Source: Bacteroidota bacterium
GTDB taxonomy: Bacteria; Bacteroidota; Bacteroidia; Bacteroidales; TTA-H9
Assembly: GCA_003250395.1 (NCBI GenBank)
Contig: QKGM01000038.1
Location: forward strand, 330,414-394,413
Length of the DNA: 64,000 bases
Direction: 5' to 3'
This document shows positions 8,680 through 16,873 of the stretch, piece after piece. Position 1 is the first letter of the stretch. Each line of letters begins with the position of its first letter. Both the position numbers and the translations under genes were made by a program. Under the pieces are notes generated by a model. It was not told the origin of the DNA. It saw nothing but the letters and a program-made list of their open reading frames with translations, and did no database searches.

Positions 8680-9879
8680 ATGAAATTCGACGCCGTTAGT
8701 AATGTATTCGATCTGCTACAGTTTGGTGAATTTGGCGATGTTAACCCAAGCATCACTGATTCGGCCACCTATACTTTTATGCAGGCAAAGACGATGACCG
8801 AGACCTTTGAAGGAACAGCAGAAGGGTGCTTCCTTTATTCACGACACTGGAATCCGAGCAACAAGTTTCTGGCAGATGCTCTGGCTGCAATGGAAGGAAC
8901 TGAAAGTGCCTGGGTCACCGGAAGCGGGATGGGCGCCATAACATGTACTATTCTCCAGATTTGTAAGTCGGGTGATCACATCATCAGCAGCAGGACGATT
9001 TATGGAGGGGCCTTTGCCTTTATGCAGAACTGGCTGCCCAAATATAACATTGAAGTTACATTTGTTGATCCGACCAATCTCGATGAGGTAAAGGCTGCGA
9101 TAAAGCCGAATACCAAAATGATTTATACCGAAACCATGACCAACCCACTGTTGCAAATCAGTGATATTCCGGCATTAGCCTCAATCGCTGACAATAATGG
9201 GATAAAACTCGTAGTCGATAACACCTTCACACCGTTGATGGTTGCTCCGGCACAGTTAGGTGCTCACATCGTTGTATACAGTCTGACCAAATTTATTAAT
9301 GGAAAGAATGACTGTGTTGGCGGGGCTATTTGTGCTCCTGCAGAGTTTATCAATGCGCTCTCAAATGTTAACGATGGCACCGCTATGTTATTAGGCCCGG
9401 TGCTTGATCCGCTTCGTTCCTCATCAATTTTAAAGAACCTTCACACACTGCACATACGTATGCAAAAGCACAGCCAGAACGCCATGTATCTGGCTGAACG
9501 CTTTCGCGAAAACAACCTGACCTTCCTGTATCCCGGCATGTCTGATCACCAGGGTCATACGGTACTTAAGAAAATGATGAACCCTGATTTTGGATTCGGG
9601 GGGATGATAGCTATTGATCTGAAAACAGCTGAGAAGGCTTCAGCTTTCATGGAGTTGATGGAAAACAAAGGGGTAGGATATCTCGCTGTCAGCCTTGGTT
9701 ATTTTAAAACTCTGTTCAGCAATTCAGGTAAGTCGACTTCTTCCGAAGTCCCTGAAGAAGAACAGCAAAAGATGGGTCTCTCAGCAGGCCTGGTTCGTTT
9801 TTCGATGGGGCTCGATCATGATATAGAGCGTACATGGCAGAAGATTAAATCCTGTCTGGTTGAGTTAAAGATAATTTGA
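8680..9879 (+). CDS. Cys/Met metabolism PLP-dependent enzyme, methionine gamma-lyase-like
   Basis: The 399-residue protein belongs to the trans-sulfuration family (methionine gamma-lyase, cystathionine lyases, O-acetylhomoserine sulfhydrylase). The PLP lysine is Lys204 in SLTKF, the cofactor-pairing Asp180 is in VVDNTF, and phosphate-binding elements include YSRHWNPS (53-60) and the GSGMGA turn (81-86). It lacks the cysteine found near Tyr-Gly in classical methionine gamma-lyases (here YGGAFAF), so the exact substrate is uncertain. The divergent Lrp regulator suggests control by an amino acid. A GC-rich hairpin follows the stop. Confidence 0.85.
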   Translation: MKFDAVSNVFDLLQFGEFGDVNPSITDSATYTFMQAKTMTETFEGTAEGCFLYSRHWNPSNKFLADALAAMEGTESAWVTGSGMGAITCTILQICKSGDHIISSRTIYGGAFAFMQNWLPKYNIEVTFVDPTNLDEVKAAIKPNTKMIYTETMTNPLLQISDIPALASIADNNGIKLVVDNTFTPLMVAPAQLGAHIVVYSLTKFINGKNDCVGGAICAPAEFINALSNVNDGTAMLLGPVLDPLRSSSILKNLHTLHIRMQKHSQNAMYLAERFRENNLTFLYPGMSDHQGHTVLKKMMNPDFGFGGMIAIDLKTAEKASAFMELMENKGVGYLAVSLGYFKTLFSNSGKSTSSEVPEEEQQKMGLSAGLVRFSMGLDHDIERTWQKIKSCLVELKII

Positions 9880-9901
9880 TTTGTTTTACTTTTTCTTTCC
9901 A

Positions 9902-9944
9902 AGCTGCTGGCGGTCCTGAACACAAGGGCCGCCGCGGCTGTTTT
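9902..9944 (+). terminator. Probable terminator after the PLP lyase gene
   Basis: The GC-rich arms GGCGGTCC and GGGCCGCC (one G-U pair) enclose a 9-nt loop. A short TTTT follows slightly downstream. Confidence 0.5.
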
Positions 9945-9976
9945 AAGAGGTATCGAACATATAAATAATTTGAACT

Positions 9977-10429
9977 ATGGTATTATTAAAACCTGGTGAT
10001 CCGGCACCAAATTTCTCCGGTACCGATCAGAATGGAAATATTGTTTCCTTAAGTGATTATAAGGGGAGTAAGTTGGTTGTTTACTTCTACCCAAAGGCAA
10101 ATACACCCGGATGTACGGCAGAATCGTGTTCTCTTTCAGATAATTATGAATCGCTGTTAGCCCGGGGTTACAAAGTAGTTGGGGTAAGTGCTGATACAGT
10201 GAAGTCACAGAAAAGCTTCTCGGATAAGTTTGGATTTCGTTTTCCTCTTCTGGCTGATACCGAAAAAACGATTATTAAAGCCTATGGTGCATGGGGGGCG
10301 AAAAAAATGTATGGCAGGGAGTATGAAGGGATCATGCGATATACTTTTCTCATCGATGAGGAGGGAATTATATCAGATGTAATCCGGAAAGTAGATACGA
10401 AGAATCATGCTAAGCAGATTCTCGGGTGA
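9977..10429 (+). CDS. bcp: Thioredoxin-dependent peroxiredoxin Bcp/PrxQ
   Basis: The protein has 150 residues, the normal length for the Bcp/PrxQ class. The active-site stretch PGCTAESCSL carries peroxidatic Cys46 and resolving Cys51 four residues later, the PrxQ signature. FYPKANTPGCT and the later FGFRFPLLAD segment are also conserved. It reduces organic and hydrogen peroxides in the cytoplasm. With Tpx and rubrerythrin it forms the peroxide defence encoded in this window. Spacing and the upstream hairpin suggest its own transcript. Confidence 0.95.
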   Translation: MVLLKPGDPAPNFSGTDQNGNIVSLSDYKGSKLVVYFYPKANTPGCTAESCSLSDNYESLLARGYKVVGVSADTVKSQKSFSDKFGFRFPLLADTEKTIIKAYGAWGAKKMYGREYEGIMRYTFLIDEEGIISDVIRKVDTKNHAKQILG

Positions 10430-10677
10430 TTAGAGCTTTTAATTGAGATAAAGAGACTGGTCTATAATGTCAAATAGAACCCAAATGTCTGAATTTTGGA
10501 ATTATTTAATCCGAAAAAGCTTCTTTTTAGGTATTCATGATTTTTTTAATTTTATTAATTGTTTGTATAACAAAGATATATGGAAAATATATAAGGTGTG
10601 ATGCGATTTTTGGTGCTATTATTGTAATGGCTTGTGCAGAAATTTTTAGTTAGAACCATTATTTAATTTTATATCTC

Positions 10678-12654
10678 ATGAACCGTTTCTCAATTTATCT
10701 GCTTTCATTATTGGTTCCGGCCATGTTGTTTTTGACATCCTGTAAGAAAGATGAAGTGCCTGAACAGGTATCAGACAGTGAATCTTTGTCGCTTAACGTT
10801 AACAACGATGGAGCCTCCCTTACGGCAGAGAGGGTTCGTTACATGTATACCCCGGTATTTGATACGGCTTATCAATCGTTTTTCCCTATGATTAACGGGG
10901 GGTATAAGTTTTCACCATTGGTACCGACAGCCGGACCTGATCATATTTTCTATCTGGTTGCCGAAGTTGAATCTCCGGTCAGGAGCGGAAATCGGACTTT
11001 GAGTGCTACTCATGTTTCCGTGAACGGTAACAGAGCTTATGTAAGCTATCACTATAATGAACCCGATGGAGCACCCATGTCGGCTGATTTATACGAAGGA
11101 GAGATAGTTATGCTTGATATTACCAATCCGCGGGTTCCAGTGATTCTGGAGTCGGCTACTTCTTCAAGAGCTGATTTCAATACCATGTTTCTCGATTATG
11201 AGACATCAGGATCACAACGTCGTTTATGGATTGGTGCCACAGATTATGGAGTGGGCGGAGCTGTTTTTCAGTTGAACCTTGTGAATGAAAATATACCAGT
11301 TAATGCATCACTTATCCGGACAAAAACTCCTCCGGGTAAATCAGTAAACGGACTGGTTCGATCTGCCGATTGGCTGTATGCAACTGCAGGCCGTACAGCA
11401 GGTGGTGTATTTGCCCTGAACGTGAACAATAACCTGGCCATCGATACTGTCCACGAATTCACAAATGCAAAATATGCTGCAGCCTCAGGAATTGACCTTG
11501 GCAGCAAACATGTGGTTCTTAAGAGTGGTGATAATGCTGAAATATTGGTTTATGCAGTTGGGCCGGTTCATACACTTTTAAACTCTTTTTCGATTGGCAG
11601 TATCCAACCTGAGAACGGAAAGTCGGGGATTTTTGTTAAAGATAATGTAGTCTGGGTTTCAATGGGTCATAATGGTTTAAAAGCATTTGACCTGAACACC
11701 GGAGCAGTTGTATATACGCTTTCTCCAGCCAATATGTCGGAAGAGTCAATCACAAATGGTGTAGCTCTGGATGATGATTATGTTTATGTTGCCAATGGAT
11801 CGGGAGGTATGTATCTCTGCCGGATTGTTCCCGGACAGGAGGAACTCGAAATTCTGGGCGTGTACTGGTATGGTGCTTCTGCGAACTATATAACAGCAGC
11901 CGATGGCTATATTTTTATTGCCAATGGTCGCGAGGGACTTAAGATATTAAAGAAGGGACAGCCAGGTGATTATGATGTTATTTGTGATTATGACGACCAG
12001 GGTCTGCCTGAATGCCTTGAACCGAATCTTGATCCTTTATGTCCGGATTTGTTGTCGCACATCAGTGCTGCACTACCTGAGAATCAGAACGCTTTAAGCG
12101 CTCATCCTGAGTTTTTTGCAAATCCGAATAGAAACCTTGTGTTAACAGCTCCGGCAACTGTTTATGTTACCTTTATTGACGAAGGGGCAGACTGGAAAAA
12201 CTCTCTTGGTGTATATAATTACGATAATGCTACACCTCCTGCAAGTATCGTTGATTTTGTTGCATCGAAAATGTTGATCTACCCCAATGCCTCGAAACAG
12301 GGATTTGGAGGAAGCCTGTTACCAGGTAACTATATACAGCTTTTAGGCAGTTTCCCTGCCGGAACATCAATTGGATCCTTTTTAGTGGCCGATGGCTGGC
12401 AGGGGATTTCACCGGCTTATCCAACCGGGCTTTCTGAGGGGTATTATACTCACTATACCGATAAAGATTTTAACCAGACCCCCGGTACTCAGCAATCGTT
12501 GTTGTTCTATGATGCTGGCTGCGATGCTATCATTCTTACCTTTGAGGATATTTTAACCACATCCGGTGGAGACAAGGATTTCAATGACTGTATCTTTAAG
12601 ATAATCGTTGATCCTCCTTCAGCAGTGAATACAGCAGTGTTGAATCAATTGTAG
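10678..12654 (+). CDS. Lipoprotein with LVIVD-type beta-propeller repeats and a DUF4114 domain
   Basis: The 658-residue protein starts with a lipoprotein signal peptide ending in LTSCKKDE (lipid Cys22). The middle (about 110-425) has repeating strands of the LVIVD propeller type, such as VSVNGNRAYVSYHY, VMLDITNPRVPVILES and VALDDDYVYVANGSGG. The C-terminal part (about 460-645) ends in TTSGGDKDFNDCIFKI, matching the DUF4114 motif in which an Asp-rich loop (DxDFND) probably binds calcium. It is likely anchored to the outer membrane and surface exposed; the ligand is unknown. The final 14 residues do not look like a T9SS signal. Confidence 0.75.
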   Translation: MNRFSIYLLSLLVPAMLFLTSCKKDEVPEQVSDSESLSLNVNNDGASLTAERVRYMYTPVFDTAYQSFFPMINGGYKFSPLVPTAGPDHIFYLVAEVESPVRSGNRTLSATHVSVNGNRAYVSYHYNEPDGAPMSADLYEGEIVMLDITNPRVPVILESATSSRADFNTMFLDYETSGSQRRLWIGATDYGVGGAVFQLNLVNENIPVNASLIRTKTPPGKSVNGLVRSADWLYATAGRTAGGVFALNVNNNLAIDTVHEFTNAKYAAASGIDLGSKHVVLKSGDNAEILVYAVGPVHTLLNSFSIGSIQPENGKSGIFVKDNVVWVSMGHNGLKAFDLNTGAVVYTLSPANMSEESITNGVALDDDYVYVANGSGGMYLCRIVPGQEELEILGVYWYGASANYITAADGYIFIANGREGLKILKKGQPGDYDVICDYDDQGLPECLEPNLDPLCPDLLSHISAALPENQNALSAHPEFFANPNRNLVLTAPATVYVTFIDEGADWKNSLGVYNYDNATPPASIVDFVASKMLIYPNASKQGFGGSLLPGNYIQLLGSFPAGTSIGSFLVADGWQGISPAYPTGLSEGYYTHYTDKDFNQTPGTQQSLLFYDAGCDAIILTFEDILTTSGGDKDFNDCIFKIIVDPPSAVNTAVLNQL

Positions 12655-12694
12655 TAAAAAGATTCGTATTATCTCCTTCGGGGATATATCAGAG

Positions 12695-12727
12695 AAAAAG
12701 CACCGATAATGAGTCGGTGCTTTTTTT
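12695..12727 (+). terminator. Terminator after the LVIVD/DUF4114 lipoprotein
   Basis: AAAAAGCACCGA and TCGGTGCTTTTT form a perfect 12-bp hairpin followed by a T run. Confidence 0.9.
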
Positions 12728-12762
12728 ATCTGGTATATTGAGGATTATTAAATGGGTTTGAT

Positions 12763-12770
12763 TATCTTTG
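12763..12770 (+). promoter_or_regulatory. Bacteroidota -7 element TATCTTTG upstream of recA
   Basis: TATCTTTG is 54 nt before the chosen recA ATG. A possible -33 TTG at 12738-12740 has 22-nt spacing. This box lies where a longer recA frame (from 12768) would begin, which supports the downstream start at 12825. Confidence 0.5.
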
Positions 12771-12824
12771 GAAACATCCAAGTGCCATTTTATACGTCAT
12801 TTTTATATTAAAAATCAGAATATT

Positions 12825-13841
12825 ATGAAAGAAAAAGCTGAGGTAGCACCCAACAATGAGAGATTGCAGAAGTTAAAAGCGCTGGAGGCAACCATCGGAA
12901 CAATAGAGAAGAGTTATGGTAAGGGCAGTATCATGAGGTTGGGAGAGCATGTGGCCGAAGCCGTTGCGGTGATTCCTACTGGAAGTATTGCCCTTGATGC
13001 TGCTCTCGGCGTTGGTGGATTACCAAAGGGCCGGATTATCGAAATATACGGGCCTGAGTCTTCGGGAAAGACTACACTGGCCCTGCATGCAATTGCTCAG
13101 GTTCAGAAACAGGGAGGGATAGCTGCCTTTATTGATGCTGAACATGCCTTTGACAGGTATTATGCAGCGAAGCTCGGTGTAGACATTGAAAACCTGTTTG
13201 TTTCACAACCTGACTATGGTGAGCAGGCTCTTGAAATTGCCGATAGCCTGATCCGTTCAGGTGCCATAGACCTGCTGGTCATTGACTCTGTAGCAGCATT
13301 GACACCGAAGAGTGAAATAGAAGGAGAGATGGGTGACTCCAAAGTTGGATTACAGGCCAGACTTATGTCGCAGGCTCTTCGTAAACTCACAGCCAATATC
13401 AGCCGTACAAAATCGTGTCTGATTTTCATCAATCAATTGCGCGAAAAGATAGGTGTTATGTTTGGCAACCCTGAAACCACAACCGGTGGTAATGCCCTTA
13501 AGTTTTACGCATCAGTGAGGTTAGACATCAGGAGATCAAGCCAGATTAAAGATGGAGATGCAGTGACGGGTAACCGTGTAAAGGTTAAGGTTGTGAAGAA
13601 TAAGGTAGCTCCGCCATTCCGCCAGGCAGAATTTGACATTGTTTACGGTGAAGGTATTTCTCTTAGCGGCGAGATTGTAGATCTTGGTGTCGAGATGAAT
13701 ATTATCAAGAAGAGTGGGTCATGGTTTAGTTATGGTGAAACAAAATTAGGTCAGGGACGTGAGGCTGTGAAGCAGCTTTTGACAGATAATCCGGAACTAA
13801 GTGATGAGATTGAAACCCTGATCAGACAGAATCTGAAATAG
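12825..13841 (+). CDS. recA: Recombinase RecA
   Basis: The 338-residue protein has Walker [10 protein letters not shown] (about 76-84), the [11 protein letters not shown]alker B region, the L1 and L2 DNA-binding loops (around [22 protein letters not shown] and [26 protein letters not shown]) and a short C-terminal domain. It catalyses homologous strand exchange and stimulates LexA-type autocleavage. The start is set at the second in-frame ATG (12825, MKEKAEVAP) because the promoter -7 box overlaps the earlier one. It is monocistronic and shares a long bidirectional terminator with the convergent VOC gene. Confidence 0.97.
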   Translation: MKEKAEVAPNNERLQKLKALEATIGTIEKSYGKGSIMRLGEHVAEAVAVIPTGSIALDAALGVGGLPKGRIIEIYGPESSGKTTLALHAIAQVQKQGGIAAFIDAEHAFDRYYAAKLGVDIENLFVSQPDYGEQALEIADSLIRSGAIDLLVIDSVAALTPKSEIEGEMGDSKVGLQARLMSQALRKLTANISRTKSCLIFINQLREKIGVMFGNPETTTGGNALKFYASVRLDIRRSSQIKDGDAVTGNRVKVKVVKNKVAPPFRQAEFDIVYGEGISLSGEIVDLGVEMNIIKKSGSWFSYGETKLGQGREAVKQLLTDNPELSDEIETLIRQNLK

Positions 13842-13850
13842 TCTTTCTTG

Positions 13851-13902
13851 TATAACATAAAAAAGGCGGTTTGATGATCCAAACCGCCTTTTTTATGTTA
13901 TA
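13851..13902. terminator. Bidirectional terminator between recA and the VOC gene
   Basis: The two 23-nt arms (13851-13873 and 13880-13902) are perfectly complementary around a 6-nt loop. The core is AAAAAAGGCGGTTTG / CAAACCGCCTTTTTT, so either strand ends in a T run. Confidence 0.92.
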
Positions 13903-13912
13903 GTTTTACTAA

Positions 13913-14626
13913 TCAGGCTGTAAACAGGAACATATGGTACCCAGCCGGTGATTCAAGTACAGCATCAGTAATGCCTGTCTTACAGGGTGATTCGAGTTCG
14001 TAAGATATCGGAACACCTAATTCTTTAACGAGTTTTATCCGGTCTTTCATGTCTTTTTCGAAGTAGGTGAGGGCAGGGGTTCTGAAAGGATGGTCGACAG
14101 TTCCCCGGCGATAAACTCCTACTTTAATCCATTCGTCTGAAAGGGTTACCCAGTTTTCTTCTTCAGGCTTGCCGTAGATGACCTGATATCCCGCTTTTTC
14201 CCAGAAAGAAATTGTTTCTTCGAATCGATCAGTTTCAAGGCTCAGTTCAAAGAAATTACCACAAAGACCAATGGCTGATCCTTTCAAAGGTTTTTGTGAA
14301 AAATCAGGGCATGCCAAAAAGGTCAGACATGTACCTGAAGCATCCCGTGCACTCATTCTGTCTGGCCCCTTTCCCGGGTGCAGTACAGAGAGTCCCGGAT
14401 AAGATGCTGCTAACTCTTGCGGGTCATTGCAGAGATAGACCACCCCAACCGAAATGTTGTCGGAAGTCGAGAGTGAAAGCATGAAGGTTCCATCGGTAAG
14501 ATAAAGATCACCCGGAATAGGACCTTCAACTGTTTCCATACCAATGCTCCGGAAAAACTGTCCTGAGACTGCTAAATCCTTCACTTTTAGATGAACCATT
14601 ACACCTTTTACTTCAGATCGCTTCAT
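13913..14626 (-). CDS. Two-domain VOC (glyoxalase/bleomycin-resistance fold) protein
   Basis: The 237-residue protein has two tandem VOC-like modules. The first begins at about residue 9 (MVHLKVKDLAVSGQFFRSIGM), the second at about 122 (GLCGNFFELSLETDRFEETISFWEKAGY). Each has the beta-alpha-beta-beta-beta pattern with the conserved F-x-x-x-G helix. VOC proteins include metal-dependent lyases, isomerases and dioxygenases, as well as binding proteins. The clear metal-ligand set is not obvious here, so no reaction is assigned. Confidence 0.75.
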   Translation of the reverse strand: MKRSEVKGVMVHLKVKDLAVSGQFFRSIGMETVEGPIPGDLYLTDGTFMLSLSTSDNISVGVVYLCNDPQELAASYPGLSVLHPGKGPDRMSARDASGTCLTFLACPDFSQKPLKGSAIGLCGNFFELSLETDRFEETISFWEKAGYQVIYGKPEEENWVTLSDEWIKVGVYRRGTVDHPFRTPALTYFEKDMKDRIKLVKELGVPISYELESPCKTGITDAVLESPAGYHMFLFTA

Positions 14627-14643
14627 AATTCTAATAGGGTTAG

Positions 14644-15813
14644 TTAATTCAATCGGCGGTGCAATTTAGTAATTCTATCGTAAGAAAGTGCAATCCTTGC
14701 AGGGGAAATTCTCCCTTCATGTACCATTTTTTCTATTATATCGATTGCCTGTGACGCTATCTGGGGATTGTATTCGGTCACATTATTTGAGAAAATCAGG
14801 ATATCTACCCCGGCATCAATGGCTTTAAAAATTGCGGTTTCGATATCCCAGTTTTGTGTTATTGCTCCCATCATCATATCATCGGAAACAATAACCCCAT
14901 TAAAATTCAGAGAGTCGCGTAAGATATGTTGAAGTATGTTTTTTGACAGTGTCGCCGGATAAATAGAATCGAGATGTGCATTGAAGACATGCGCAGTCAT
15001 GATGAGGTCGCATTTACCTGATTGGATCAGGCGTCTGTATGGTTCCAGTTCTACAGGTTTCCATGTTTCGGTAATATCTGTAAAACCTGCGTGAGAATCT
15101 CCGGTTGCACTGCCATGCCCTGGAAAGTGTTTGTAAGTTGTGAGAACGCCTGCTTGTTGCTGTTTTTCGTAGAAAACGGAGGCCATTTTAGTTACTAGGT
15201 CCGGATCTGCAGAGAAACTTCTACCGAGTTTCCCGATCACCGGACACTCTGGATTAATATTAAGGTCGACCACTGGTGCGAAGTTTAGATTAATACCGGT
15301 CGACTTTACCATCTCAGCTATTCGGGAGGCGTAGAAGGAAGTAGAATCAGGGTTATTTAATGTTCCGAGATACTGAGCGGTTACAGTAGGAGGGTATCCA
15401 TACATGGTTTTCAGCCGGTTGACTTTGCCCCCTTCCTGATCTATCCCTATCAGCAGAGGAGCAATAGCTGCATTCCTGAGGTTAGCAACTAATTGAGTAA
15501 CTTGCTCCCGTGAACTGATGTTTCTTGGCCTGGAATGATTTACAGCATCATATTCATAAAGAATAATTCCACCTACCCCTAACTGTGTAACCAGTGAGGT
15601 CATCTCTTCATTAAGAACAGGACCGGTACCTCTTACCCCGATCATTAGCATCCGTGCAATTTGATGTCGAAGTGTTGGAGGTTGCGAATCATTATCATCA
15701 GTACAAGCCTGAGATCCTGCAATGCAAATAGGAATTAACAACAACAGGGTTGTGGTAAAACGCCTGCTTTTGGGTTTATTTATTCGGTTTTTCTTCCAGA
15801 AAGGTAATATCAT
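14644..15813 (-). CDS. Exported glycoside hydrolase family 3 protein (beta-N-acetylhexosaminidase type)
   Basis: The 389-residue protein has a basic N terminus, a hydrophobic signal (about 20-33) and a Cys at 37 that may be lipidated (IAGSQAC, an imperfect lipobox). The catalytic barrel carries IDQEGGKVNRL (124-134), KHFPGHG (228-234) with DSH (239-241), the NagZ-type general acid loop, and the nucleophile Asp311 in VSDDMMMGAI. These fit single-domain GH3 enzymes that release N-acetylglucosamine from peptidoglycan fragments. Its start lies 38 nt inside the upstream protease gene, so the two are probably translationally coupled. Confidence 0.85.
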   Translation of the reverse strand: MILPFWKKNRINKPKSRRFTTTLLLLIPICIAGSQACTDDNDSQPPTLRHQIARMLMIGVRGTGPVLNEEMTSLVTQLGVGGIILYEYDAVNHSRPRNISSREQVTQLVANLRNAAIAPLLIGIDQEGGKVNRLKTMYGYPPTVTAQYLGTLNNPDSTSFYASRIAEMVKSTGINLNFAPVVDLNINPECPVIGKLGRSFSADPDLVTKMASVFYEKQQQAGVLTTYKHFPGHGSATGDSHAGFTDITETWKPVELEPYRRLIQSGKCDLIMTAHVFNAHLDSIYPATLSKNILQHILRDSLNFNGVIVSDDMMMGAITQNWDIETAIFKAIDAGVDILIFSNNVTEYNPQIASQAIDIIEKMVHEGRISPARIALSYDRITKLHRRLN

Positions 15814-16840
15814 ATCCCTCAGCTATTAGTTTATCTTTATTTATCTTTATCAAATTAATCAAGGCATTCGATGGAGTTACAAAGGTAAGACCATAGGCCA
15901 GTTCTGAACGCTGTTGAACAAAAACTTTATCAGTATATGGTTCCAGTGGGGCATACTTGTCAATCCCGGGTGTGCCGGCAGGGGTAAGTACTAATTGAGT
16001 AGAGGAAGGTGCTGAACGACCAAAACCTGCTACTTCAAATTGTTGGTCCGGAACGTTGAATGTAATCGCCAATCCTCCGCTGAAACCATGATTAAATACA
16101 GCATCAAGCATGAAGGAGCCATGCCGGTCAACATTGATACCGTTAACCAACGCTTCGGTCATCATCATGTAGCCTATTGGAAATCCGAACACCCATGCCC
16201 GGTTACCTTCAGTGATTTTTTTGCTGTCACCAATCTTTATAGGTAAGGCAGGTGGTATTTCCAGCCCTGCTGATAGTGTTCCACCAAGTAGAACCAGATC
16301 GGATTGTTTATCCATGGCGAGTATAGTAAGTCCACCAGCTACAGGAACCTCTTTCACGTAGTTAATCTGGCTTCTTTTTATCGATACAGTGTATATTAAA
16401 GGTTCTCCAGTAATATCTGCTTCATGGTACGTGTATATTGTATCGGGAAAGTCGACAACATGTGCACATGTCACTGCTAGGATCTTTTCAGATGAGTAGC
16501 TTAGAATAGTAGCTGTCCCGATTACGCTTTCAGGTGTTCTTATAACCCGTATAGCCTGAGATGAAAGGATAGTGAAATCACTTCCAGGTCTGATTCCGGA
16601 GTTTCTTGCAAATACCCATGTTGTATAATCTGCATAGCACCCGATTTTTTTTACAGAGTGCCCTATTTCAGGTAGTTTAGCGAGATGTTGCTCGCCAGGT
16701 AATCCAAAAGCGTAAAGTTGTGAATTGTTCTCAACCGAAGCCTGATTGATAGGCTGTTGTTGACAGCCCAATAACATGAATAGTGATATAAAAATTCCCA
16801 TAATGTTACCATGATGGTTTGCTAAGCATAACTGAGTCAT
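15776..16840 (-). CDS. Trypsin-like serine protease, probable lipoprotein
   Basis: In the 354-residue frame a chymotrypsin-fold triad can be read: His127 in VTCAHVV, Asp181 in SDLVLLGG, and Ser254 in HGFSGGLA (GxSGG). Between them is the expected beta-rich pattern, for example NRAWVFGFPIGY. The N terminus has a hydrophobic stretch ending in MLLGCQQQ, a good lipobox at Cys26. A start at the internal Met14 (16801) would give a more compact lipoprotein signal; both versions lack N-terminal Lys or Arg. No PDZ domain is present. It precedes the GH3 gene and overlaps it. Confidence 0.7.
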   Translation of the reverse strand: MTQLCLANHHGNIMGIFISLFMLLGCQQQPINQASVENNSQLYAFGLPGEQHLAKLPEIGHSVKKIGCYADYTTWVFARNSGIRPGSDFTILSSQAIRVIRTPESVIGTATILSYSSEKILAVTCAHVVDFPDTIYTYHEADITGEPLIYTVSIKRSQINYVKEVPVAGGLTILAMDKQSDLVLLGGTLSAGLEIPPALPIKIGDSKKITEGNRAWVFGFPIGYMMMTEALVNGINVDRHGSFMLDAVFNHGFSGGLAITFNVPDQQFEVAGFGRSAPSSTQLVLTPAGTPGIDKYAPLEPYTDKVFVQQRSELAYGLTFVTPSNALINLIKINKDKLIAEGYDITFLEEKPNK

Positions 16841-16873
16841 AGTTTCTTTGATTTATTATCACCGGGATATAAT

